Assembly (NCBI GenBank): GCA_016839905.1
Contig: JAEOTJ010000218.1
Location: forward strand, 1-8,015
Origin: Promethearchaeota archaeon
Lineage (GTDB): Archaea; Asgardarchaeota; Lokiarchaeia; Sigynarchaeales; SOKP01
Direction: 5' to 3'
DNA: 8,015 bases
The notes beneath the pieces were generated by a model. It did no database searches. It was given only the letters and a program-made list of their open reading frames with translations, and had not been told where the DNA came from. How positions within the stretch are numbered: the first letter of the stretch is position 1; every line of letters starts with the position of its first letter. A program made the position numbers and the translations under genes. Positions 1-5,839 of the stretch are shown here, in pieces.

Positions 1-13
1 AAATATATAATAA
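1..13 (+). promoter_or_regulatory. Probable TATA box of the longin-like gene
   Basis: An A/T-only tract with the core TATATAAT (4-11) sits 28-35 bp before the ATG at 39. With usual archaeal spacing, transcription would begin near 30-34 and give a very short leader. The tract begins at the window edge, so any BRE upstream is not visible. A/T-rich DNA makes such matches common, so this is a moderate call. Confidence 0.4.
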
Positions 14-27
14 TAGAGAATTCTCTT

Positions 28-31
28 GGAG
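28..31 (+). promoter_or_regulatory. Shine-Dalgarno-like GGAG before the longin-like gene
   Basis: GGAG lies 7 nt before the ATG at 39, good spacing for 16S pairing. It supports that ATG as the start. None of the other confident genes in the window has such a site, so this genome may mix SD-led and leaderless starts. If transcription starts as late as the TATA box at 4-11 predicts (about 30-34), the site would be lost from the mRNA, so the two signals partly conflict. Confidence 0.4.
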
Positions 32-38
32 TTAACAC

Positions 39-887
39 ATGTACATATGGATACTTAATTCAGAATCAGGGGTAACATTAGTATTCAAATCAATGGAAGG
101 GGATTTACCTGTTAATGAGGATCTCGTATCTGGTTTGCTTACTGCTTTAAATCAATTGTCTGAAGTTGAATTGAAGCAATCTATCGAGTCAATTGAAATG
201 CAAGGGTTACGTTGGGTTTATGTAATGGAAAGAGAAACAGGACTGTTATTCATTGCTGCAGATAAAAAAGATGTAAATGCGGAGATCTTAAAATCACGTT
301 TGATTGTAATTCAACAAGCATTTATTCAAACTTTCATTCATGAGAAGGCTCGTTGGAAGGATAAATGGAATGGAAATGTCGAGATATTTTATCCTTTTAA
401 AAAAACTATCGATGAGTATTATGTTCATTGGAAACAAGCAGAAAATATAACTACAATCGCAGAGTTTTTCGATATTTTAGGAATTTTCCAACAAATATTA
501 AATTTACTTATACAAATAATTACAGAACGTATTTTTGGAGAACATAAGATTAAAATTTATCGTCATATAGACAAAATGTTTCAAGAATTCTCAAGTTCTC
601 AATATGTTCAGAATGATGAGGGATTAAAAAAAATATCCTTCTCTAGAGATATAGGTTTTAATATAATAAACATAAACCCATCCAATTGTAACATGTTATT
701 GGTTGAAAAAGAAATTATTAAAATTGTTAAAGCTATTGTTAATACAATCAAGGAGGAGGTTGGACATACACATAGCGTAAGTTTATTTGTCGAAGAAAGT
801 GTTTTTGATTATATTTTAAGTAATTTAAATCTTTTAAAGGAACTCAATTTAGAAAAATTTCTCTTAAACCTCTTTTTATTGGAGTAG
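39..887 (+). CDS. Longin/roadblock-like domain protein, Asgard type, function unknown
   Basis: A 282-residue soluble protein. Residues 1-100 follow the longin-like pattern: a beta hairpin (YIWILNSESGVTLVFKSM, 2-19), a helix with the DLVSGLLTALNQ stretch (28-39), a three-strand run around 47-76 (including GLRWVYVMERETGLLFIAADK) and a long helix (80-99). In eukaryotes this fold occurs in SNAREs, adaptor sigma/mu subunits, the SRP receptor alpha and TRAPP subunits; Asgard archaea encode many such proteins of unknown partner. Residues 100-140 form a charged, Trp-rich linker, 141-166 a hydrophobic amphipathic helix, and 200-282 a second alpha/beta segment ending in Leu-rich helices (about 255-281). 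No signal peptide or convincing membrane span is seen, so it is probably cytosolic or peripheral. The ATG has a GGAG upstream. The permease starts 81 bp downstream with no T-tract between, so co-transcription is possible. The fold call is from pattern recognition; the cellular role is not known. Confidence 0.75.
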   Translation: MYIWILNSESGVTLVFKSMEGDLPVNEDLVSGLLTALNQLSEVELKQSIESIEMQGLRWVYVMERETGLLFIAADKKDVNAEILKSRLIVIQQAFIQTFIHEKARWKDKWNGNVEIFYPFKKTIDEYYVHWKQAENITTIAEFFDILGIFQQILNLLIQIITERIFGEHKIKIYRHIDKMFQEFSSSQYVQNDEGLKKISFSRDIGFNIININPSNCNMLLVEKEIIKIVKAIVNTIKEEVGHTHSVSLFVEESVFDYILSNLNLLKELNLEKFLLNLFLLE

Positions 888-968
888 AATAAAGAATTTT
901 AAGTATATTTATTAGACGCTGTGAATTAGTATTATTAACTGGATTCAATTAATTACCTTAAAATTACA

Positions 969-2267
969 ATGAACATTCCCCTTTTAATTATCATTTTCAT
1001 TATTTTTATTTTAATTATTATATCTTATTCTCTGAAAAACCTGGATTTTGTTGCGGTTTCCTTATTATTATGCTTTATTGCAGCAACGATTACGGGAATT
1101 GTAAAAGGAGTCGGCCTTGAGGCTTTTATGTTTTATATTCAATGGGAAGCCATTATAATCATCCTTTCAATGAGTATTATCACTAAGATAGCTGAGGATT
1201 CTGACATCTTGGAATATTTAGCCGTAAAACTTTTCAAACTCTCAAAAGGTAATCAAAGGACTTTTCTATATCTGCTATGCATTTTTACAACATTAATGGC
1301 TGCTGTAATTAGCGACATCGTGGTAATCTTGATACTAGCGCCTGTAGTTATCCGGCTATGCCACTTCTTAAAGATCAGAGCAGGTACATATCTTTTAGGT
1401 ATGACAATTTGTATAAATATAGGTTCAATAATCACTCCCTTTTCTAGTGGAGAAAACATTATAATATCTACTGCTTTTGGATTAGATACATTTTATTTTA
1501 TAGCATATTATTGGGTATTTTCTTTTATATTATTATTTCTTACAGTATTTTTAATAGATAAATTTATTTTAAGCAAAGAACCAAAAATCGAAGCGAACCA
1601 AAAACGATTTGTTATAGACCTGATTGATGCTGACGTGATGATCAAAAATAAAAAGATGTTTTATATCAATAGCATTGCCATTATTATAACCATTGTATTA
1701 TTTATAATTCTACCTTTACTTTACTTAACTGCTGCAATTTCGGCAATGATCCTTGTACTTATAAATCGTAAGTATACTAAAAAACAGATGAAAGAACTTT
1801 TTAGAGATATTGAATGGGAGATTATCTTCTTCTTTATAGCTCTATATATTGTTATTGGATGCCTTTTAGAGGCAGGTTTCAAAGAAATTTTTGAAGGGAT
1901 AGCTTTTGAAAATATGAACACGTTATTTTTGGTTTTTATAATTCTTTTGATTGTAAGTTTTATTTCTGGTGTAGTTGCAAATACACCTACAGCTCTCGTA
2001 TTCATACCAATTATAGACACATTAATTTATACTCATGGTTTTTCGGCCGTTCCTTTAATGTTTGCATTCATTATAGGTATCAATCTTGGAGGAAATATCA
2101 TACCTCAAGGAGCCGCTTGCGATGTAATGACATTAAAAATTGCTGAAGATGCAGGTGTAGAAAATTTGAGTTATAAGAGATTATTAAAAAATGGATTTAT
2201 TTTTGCAATGTTTCATATTGCTATTTCTATGGGATATTTACTAATCTTAGTACTTATCTTTAGTTAG
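969..2267 (+). CDS. ArsB/NhaD-SLC13 (ion transporter superfamily) membrane permease
   Basis: A 432-residue, very hydrophobic protein with about 10-11 predicted membrane spans (for example 3-20, 26-44, 57-73, 97-112, 113-131, 174-196, 230-265, 283-300, 313-336, 358-380, 404-431). It shows the two-fold inverted-repeat layout of the ArsB/P-protein/CitM/SLC13 superfamily: the first half has NIGSIITPFSSGENIIIS (150-167), matching the family's NIGG-TLIG-PNI hairpin signature, and the second half has SGVVANTPTALVFIPI (333-348) followed by GINLGGNIIPQGAACDV (370-386). The most hydrophilic stretch (about 201-229, with 266-282) is the expected cytoplasmic loop between halves. Members export arsenite or exchange Na+/H+ or carboxylates. 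Acidic and polar residues inside spans (for example D116) suggest cation-coupled transport, but the substrate cannot be read from sequence and no ars, nha or citrate gene is adjacent. The ATG at 969 begins the first span directly; no SD is visible, suggesting a leaderless or short-leader mRNA. Confidence 0.82.
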   Translation: MNIPLLIIIFIIFILIIISYSLKNLDFVAVSLLLCFIAATITGIVKGVGLEAFMFYIQWEAIIIILSMSIITKIAEDSDILEYLAVKLFKLSKGNQRTFLYLLCIFTTLMAAVISDIVVILILAPVVIRLCHFLKIRAGTYLLGMTICINIGSIITPFSSGENIIISTAFGLDTFYFIAYYWVFSFILLFLTVFLIDKFILSKEPKIEANQKRFVIDLIDADVMIKNKKMFYINSIAIIITIVLFIILPLLYLTAAISAMILVLINRKYTKKQMKELFRDIEWEIIFFFIALYIVIGCLLEAGFKEIFEGIAFENMNTLFLVFIILLIVSFISGVVANTPTALVFIPIIDTLIYTHGFSAVPLMFAFIIGINLGGNIIPQGAACDVMTLKIAEDAGVENLSYKRLLKNGFIFAMFHIAISMGYLLILVLIFS

Positions 2268-2307
2268 ATCTTCTACAAATCTTACAACCAATTAACTAAA
2301 TTCTGGT

Positions 2308-2352
2308 AATTTTGATCAATCTAGAATACTTCTTCATAAAATTATGATCAAT
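2308..2352. repeat. Pair of TGATCAAT elements 32 bp apart
   Basis: A 13-bp element AATTTTGATCAAT (2308-2320) recurs with one mismatch as AATTATGATCAAT (2340-2352). Each contains the palindrome TGATCA, and the first the 8-bp palindrome TTGATCAA. The pair can also form a 7-bp stem (2312-2318 with 2345-2351) followed by five T, so it could be a weak terminator for the permease or a tandem operator for the dehydrogenase starting at 2475. In DNA this AT-rich the match is suggestive only. Confidence 0.35.
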
Positions 2353-2422
2353 TTTTAGAAATTCAAATCTAATTTTGTAAGGAATGAGGAGTTAATAATT
2401 CTTAATTACCATTTAATATTTC

Positions 2423-2436
2423 TTTATTTAAAATTA
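2423..2436 (+). promoter_or_regulatory. Possible TATA box of the UDP-glucose-dehydrogenase-like gene
   Basis: TTTATTTAAAATTA, with the core TTTAAAAT at 2427-2434, is the best TATA match in the 207-bp gap. Its centre lies about 44 bp before the ATG at 2475, implying a start near 2455 and a leader of about 20 nt. The surroundings are also A/T-rich, so the exact box is uncertain. Confidence 0.35.
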
Positions 2437-2474
2437 AAAAATAATTGAATAAAATTAATAGATGGTAAGTAAGA

Positions 2475-3836
2475 ATGGTTTACAAATATTCTGTATCAAT
2501 ATTAGGCACAGGCTTCATAGGGCTTTGCTCAGCCGCTTGCTTTGCCCAAAAGGATATAAAAGTATTGGCGTCTACTCATAATGAAAAAAAAGCAAGTATA
2601 ATTAATGATTTTAAAACTCCTTTTTTTGAGGACGGTCTAGAGGAGATGCTAATCGAAATTAAAGACCAAAAACCTGAATTGCTTAAATGCTTGACTGATC
2701 CTGTTCAGGCAGTCTTAGAGACAGATATTATGATGATTACCCAAGGAACTCCCATGCGTGAAGATAATAGCATTAATCTGGGATATATCGAAAGTACCGC
2801 AAAAGAAATAGGGGAGGCGTTGAAAAAGGATGATAAATATCGTTTAATTGTCGTAAGATCTACAGTAGTTCCGGGAACGACACGGAATTTAGTGGGGAAA
2901 ACTATTACTGAGATTTCCGGAAAAATACCTGGGAAGGATTTTGGATTATGCATGCAACCCGAATTCTTAGCAGAAGGACGTTCAATTGAAGATACTCTTA
3001 GACCAGATAGAATAATTATTGGATCGATTGACGATAAAAGTGGAGATATGCTTCAAGAATTCTATGAATACTTTTATGGGGATCATTTAAAAAATTGCCC
3101 TATTAAACGATTGAATTTGGAGAGCGCAGAATTGGTTAAATATGGTAATAATTGTCTATTATCAACTAAAATCTCATACGCGAATGAATTTGCTAACTTG
3201 GCAGAGCTCGTTCCCAATGTGGATGTAGTTCAAGTAATGGAAGGTGTAGGCTTAGATTATAGAATCAACCATCGATTTCTTGGTGCGGGAGTAGGTTTTG
3301 GGGGCGCTTGCTTCCATAAAGATGTAAATGCAATTACTAAATGGTCAAGATCCAAGGGATATGTTTCTAAAATATTAGAGGCGGTTCTTGAAAGAAATGA
3401 TCTAAGAGCAATTAGAATTGTTGACATTGCAGAAGGATTAGTTGGTAAATTAGACGGTAAAAAAGTTACTTTACTTGGCCTTTCCTTCAAGCCCGGTACT
3501 GATGATATGAGAGAGGCACCTAGTATACGTGTAGTCAACGAGTTAAAGCGGAGAAATGTTACCGATATTATTGGGTACGATCCAAAAGCTAAAGAATCTG
3601 CAGAAGAAGCCCTTGGAGATAAAATAAAATACGCTGAATCAATTGAAGAAGCTCTAAAAGATTCTGAATGTGCCCTTTTAATAACCGACTGGGATGAATT
3701 TAAGAAGTTAACACCTGAAGTTTTTAAAAATAATATGAAAGTTCCAAACCTTATTGATGGTAGAAGAATCTATGATTACGATGAGTTTAATAAAGCCTTA
3801 AATTTCAGAGCAATGGGTAGAATAGATTTAAAATAA
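2475..3836 (+). CDS. Nucleotide-sugar dehydrogenase, UDP-glucose 6-dehydrogenase-like
   Basis: A full-length (453 aa) member of the UDP-glucose/GDP-mannose dehydrogenase family, which performs the two-step NAD(P)-dependent oxidation of a sugar C6 alcohol to a carboxylate. The N-terminal Rossmann fold has GTGFIG (11-16). Catalytic residues known from human UGDH can be aligned: RST with Thr130, Glu163 in QPEFLAEG, Lys222 and Asn226 in ELVKYGNN, and the nucleophile Cys279 with Asp283 in GFGGACFHKD. The C-terminal nucleotide-sugar domain has GLSFKPGTDDMREAPS (335-350) and DGRRIYD (428-434). The sequence fits the UGDH branch better than the WecC branch. The residue after beta-2 that normally is Asp, binding the NAD ribose, is Thr in LASTHN (31-36), so cofactor preference may differ. 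The enzyme is cytosolic and likely makes UDP-glucuronate or a related uronate for surface glycans. A WecC-like paralogue follows 84 bp downstream. The ATG at 2475 places GxGxxG at the usual distance; no SD is evident. The exact sugar is unproven. Confidence 0.88.
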   Translation: MVYKYSVSILGTGFIGLCSAACFAQKDIKVLASTHNEKKASIINDFKTPFFEDGLEEMLIEIKDQKPELLKCLTDPVQAVLETDIMMITQGTPMREDNSINLGYIESTAKEIGEALKKDDKYRLIVVRSTVVPGTTRNLVGKTITEISGKIPGKDFGLCMQPEFLAEGRSIEDTLRPDRIIIGSIDDKSGDMLQEFYEYFYGDHLKNCPIKRLNLESAELVKYGNNCLLSTKISYANEFANLAELVPNVDVVQVMEGVGLDYRINHRFLGAGVGFGGACFHKDVNAITKWSRSKGYVSKILEAVLERNDLRAIRIVDIAEGLVGKLDGKKVTLLGLSFKPGTDDMREAPSIRVVNELKRRNVTDIIGYDPKAKESAEEALGDKIKYAESIEEALKDSECALLITDWDEFKKLTPEVFKNNMKVPNLIDGRRIYDYDEFNKALNFRAMGRIDLK

Positions 3837-3837
3837 A

Positions 3838-3852
3838 TTCTTTTTCTTTTTT
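3838..3852 (+). terminator. Pyrimidine/T-rich tract after the first dehydrogenase
   Basis: A run TTCTTTTTCTTTTTT begins one base after the stop at 3834-3836, with no stem-loop before it. Archaeal termination commonly uses such U-rich tracts. If active, it separates the two dehydrogenases into different transcripts, which agrees with a separate TATA-like element before the second one. Confidence 0.45.
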
Positions 3853-3878
3853 ATAATTAAGAAATTTTATGAAGTATG

Positions 3879-3891
3879 ATTTATTTATTTT
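3879..3891 (+). promoter_or_regulatory. Possible TATA box of the WecC-like gene
   Basis: ATTTATTTATTTT is centred about 36 bp before the ATG at 3921, implying a start near 3910 and a leader of about 10 nt. No SD lies before the ATG, consistent with a short-leader mRNA. Low specificity in AT-rich DNA. Confidence 0.3.
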
Positions 3892-3920
3892 GATGAGAAT
3901 AATTACTAAAATAAGTTATT

Positions 3921-5285
3921 ATGATGGATGAAAAAAGTAAGGTGTTAATATCATATATTGGTATGGGATACGTCGGGATTCCTATGAGTGTTTTACTTGC
4001 AGACGTACCGAATTTCTATGTTACGGGAATCCAACGCCGATCACAACGTAGTGGCTGGAAAATTGACTGGCTTAACGAGGGAAAGAATCCTTTTGAAGGT
4101 GATGAGCCGGGATTAGATGATTTAATCGCAAGAGTAGTTAAAAATGGAAAATTTAAAGTTACAGATCGTTATGATGGAATTGATAAAGCAGATTATATAT
4201 TACTTGGAGTTCAAACGCCTGTCGATGAAAAAAGAATCCCCAGATACGAATCATTAAAAGATGTTTCTAAATTAGCGGCGCCACACATGAAAAAGGGAGT
4301 TACAGTAATTATAGAATCTACTGTTGCTCCAGGTACAACAGATAATATAATCCAACCAATATTAGAAAAAGATAGTGGCTTGAAAAGAGGAGAAGATTTT
4401 TATTTAGCATTTTCTTTTGAGAGAGTCATGCCAGGGAAATTAATCGAATTTATAGTGAATTTTCCTAGAGTCATAGGTGGAGGTTGTAAAGAAGCAAATG
4501 AAAGAGCTAAATTTCTTTATGGAAAGGTTGTTAAAAAAGAATTGCAAGTCACTGACACGCTCACAGCGGAATTAACAAAATGTATGGAAAATACTTATCG
4601 TGACATTAATATTGCTTTTGCCAACGAAATGGCTTTAGTCTCTGAAGATTTTAATAGAAATATTTTTGAAATCATAGATTTAATCAATTATAGGCATGAT
4701 CGAATGATGCATTACCCTGGTTCTGGAGTAGGAGGTCATTGTTTGACTAAAGATCCTTGGTTATTAATGTATGGTCTCGAAACATATACTCCAAAAAAGT
4801 ATTTCAATAAGGTAAAAATTCTTCCTTATGGTAGGATATTAAACGATTTCATGCCACAACACATGGTAGAATTAATGGAAGACGCCCTTTTAGAAGTAGA
4901 CAAGCATGATAATTTAAAGATTACCCTCATGGGAGTTGCTTATAAAGCGAATTGTGACGATACAAGAAATACTCCAACAGAACGAATCGTATTGTTCTTA
5001 AAAAATAGATACCATTCTCATAATATAGAATACATTGCCCATGATCCCTGGGTTAGGGAAAAAGATTATAAAGAGACTGAATTAACTGTCGATCTTGATA
5101 AAGCTATTTCTAATGCAGATGTTCTAATGTTTGTAACTAACCACAAAGAATACTATAATTTAGATTTCGATGATATGAAAAATAAGGTAAAAGATAAAGC
5201 CATTATTATTGATGGTCGAAATATTTTTGATAAGGCAAAAGTTGAAGAAAAGGGATTTATTTATCGTAAAATTGGAGAAGGATGA
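3921..5285 (+). CDS. Nucleotide-sugar dehydrogenase, UDP-N-acetyl-mannosaminuronate (WecC)-like
   Basis: A full-length (454 aa) member of the UDP-glucose/GDP-mannose dehydrogenase family, closer to the UDP-ManNAc/UDP-GlcNAc 6-dehydrogenase (WecC/WbpA) branch. The Rossmann motif is GMGYVG (14-19). Visible catalytic-site elements are ESTVAPGTT (132-140), FERVMPGK (166-173, the WecC counterpart of PERVxPG), Lys220 and Asn224 in LTKCMENTYRD, the nucleophile Cys274 and Asp278 in GVGGHCLTKDPW, and VAYKANCDDTRNTP (339-352), which matches the family's YKPNVDDLRESP. After beta-2 the usual acidic residue is replaced in GIQRRSQRSGWKI (36-48); a similar Gln-Arg stretch is, as I recall, found in other archaeal members, so it looks like a subfamily trait. 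The likely product is a UDP-N-acetyl-hexosaminuronate used in archaeal N-glycans or S-layer sugars. Two adjacent ATG codons (3921, 3924) give nearly the same protein. No epimerase or glycosyltransferase lies in the window, so the substrate is inferred from subfamily features only. Confidence 0.85.
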   Translation: MMDEKSKVLISYIGMGYVGIPMSVLLADVPNFYVTGIQRRSQRSGWKIDWLNEGKNPFEGDEPGLDDLIARVVKNGKFKVTDRYDGIDKADYILLGVQTPVDEKRIPRYESLKDVSKLAAPHMKKGVTVIIESTVAPGTTDNIIQPILEKDSGLKRGEDFYLAFSFERVMPGKLIEFIVNFPRVIGGGCKEANERAKFLYGKVVKKELQVTDTLTAELTKCMENTYRDINIAFANEMALVSEDFNRNIFEIIDLINYRHDRMMHYPGSGVGGHCLTKDPWLLMYGLETYTPKKYFNKVKILPYGRILNDFMPQHMVELMEDALLEVDKHDNLKITLMGVAYKANCDDTRNTPTERIVLFLKNRYHSHNIEYIAHDPWVREKDYKETELTVDLDKAISNADVLMFVTNHKEYYNLDFDDMKNKVKDKAIIIDGRNIFDKAKVEEKGFIYRKIGEG

Positions 5286-5313
5286 ATAATTCAGATTTTA
5301 ATTGATAAAGATC

Positions 5314-5335
5314 TTTTTTTTTTTACATTTTTTTT
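5314..5335 (+). terminator. Double poly-T terminator after the WecC-like gene
   Basis: Eleven T (5314-5324), then ACA, then eight T (5328-5335), starting 29 bp after the stop codon. No stable stem precedes it, which fits the U-tract-driven termination of archaeal RNA polymerase. It likely ends the dehydrogenase transcript and isolates the downstream esterase. Confidence 0.65.
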
Positions 5336-5516
5336 AGAATACTCGCTATCATTAACTTTTTATCAAGTAAAGATTCAAATAAAGGGAAATGGGATGGGAA
5401 AAAAGCAGAAAGATTAGATTTATGGTCATCAATTATTTAATTGTATACATTCATCGTGGAATATGACGATATCCCTTTCATAAATCTAGTAGGATAACCC
5501 TTGTATAAAGGTTTTA

Positions 5517-5708
5517 ATGATAGACCTAAAAAAGAAAAAGGTTGGGTATAAAATCCTTGAAAATAATCACAAATCCATTCAAACCATCTTGAGTGCATTA
5601 ATGTTAAAGTTTATTTATTTCTTTGATCTTAAATTATTTAAAAACACCAAAAACGATGTATTACAAAACCTTATCACATTAACGGATCAAAAAATTATAC
5701 TTTATTAA
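5517..5708 (+). CDS. Doubtful small ORF, 63 aa, unknown
   Basis: An open frame of 63 codons with an AAAGG 5 nt before its ATG. The product is rich in Lys, Leu, Ile, Asn and Phe (begins MIDLKKKKVGYKILENN), has a hydrophobic stretch around residues 24-36, and matches no family I recognise. Its composition is what AT-rich non-coding DNA gives when read in frame, and the SD-like AAAGG lies in an imperfect hairpin (5496-5513). Its stop abuts the 26-bp repeat. I include it because it is the only sizeable plus-strand frame in the 554-bp gap, but it is more likely spurious than real. Confidence 0.15.
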   Translation: MIDLKKKKVGYKILENNHKSIQTILSALMLKFIYFFDLKLFKNTKNDVLQNLITLTDQKIILY

Positions 5709-5766
5709 AAAATGATTTTACATAAGTAAAAAATTATGAGAAAAATGATTTTACATAAGTAAAAAA
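5708..5766. repeat. Perfect 26-bp tandem direct repeat, each copy with an inverted repeat
   Basis: The 26-bp unit at 5708-5733 recurs exactly at 5741-5766, separated by 7 bp (33 bp start to start). Each copy contains TTTTAC-ATAA-GTAAAA, a 6-bp inverted repeat with a 4-bp centre (5716-5731 and 5749-5764). The pair ends 36 bp before the probable BRE of the esterase. A spacing near three helical turns puts both palindromes on about the same DNA face, as expected for cooperative binding of a dimeric regulator. The regulatory role is inference; the repeats themselves are plainly visible. Confidence 0.8.
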
Positions 5767-5801
5767 ATATAAGATATATATATGAGTAAAGGTATTCTTA
5801 A

Positions 5802-5817
5802 GATAACACTTTAAAAA
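5802..5817 (+). promoter_or_regulatory. Probable BRE/TATA promoter of the esterase
   Basis: GATAACAC (5802-5809), close to a BRE, precedes TTTAAAAA (5810-5817), a good archaeal TATA box. The box centre is about 26 bp before the GTG at 5840, so transcription is predicted to start at about the first codon, giving a leaderless mRNA (or a leader of about 9 nt if the ATG at 5849 is used). This is the best promoter match in the window. Confidence 0.55.
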
Positions 5818-5839
5818 ATTAAACATAAAAACAAAGTTT

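Larger units (their letters stand above)
5286..5839. other. 554-bp gene-poor, AT-rich intergenic stretch
   Basis: This gap between the WecC-like gene and the esterase has no confident gene. It holds a strong double T-tract (5314-5335), a small palindrome CAATTA-TT-TAATTG (5430-5443), an imperfect hairpin (5496-5513), a doubtful 63-codon reading frame (5517-5708), a perfect 26-bp tandem repeat (5708-5766), an alternating AT tract (5773-5783) and a TATA-like promoter for the esterase (5802-5817). No tRNA-like cloverleaf, rRNA or transposon end is seen. Confidence 0.6.

Noticed and set aside
1253..2020. Minus-strand open frames inside the permease gene
   Set aside because: Antisense to a clear transporter gene; low-complexity Ile/Lys/Ser-rich products without recognisable motifs.
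2705..3538. Open frames on the minus strand inside the first dehydrogenase (2705-2953, 3257-3538)
   Set aside because: They lie fully within a strongly supported gene, have no family resemblance and read as antisense shadows of it.
3891..3897. Box C-like TGATGAG of a C/D sRNA
   Set aside because: No CTGA box D within the expected distance downstream and the flanks do not resemble a C/D guide RNA.
5708..5766. CRISPR-like array
   Set aside because: Only two repeat copies with a 7-bp spacer and no cas gene nearby; far from CRISPR spacing.
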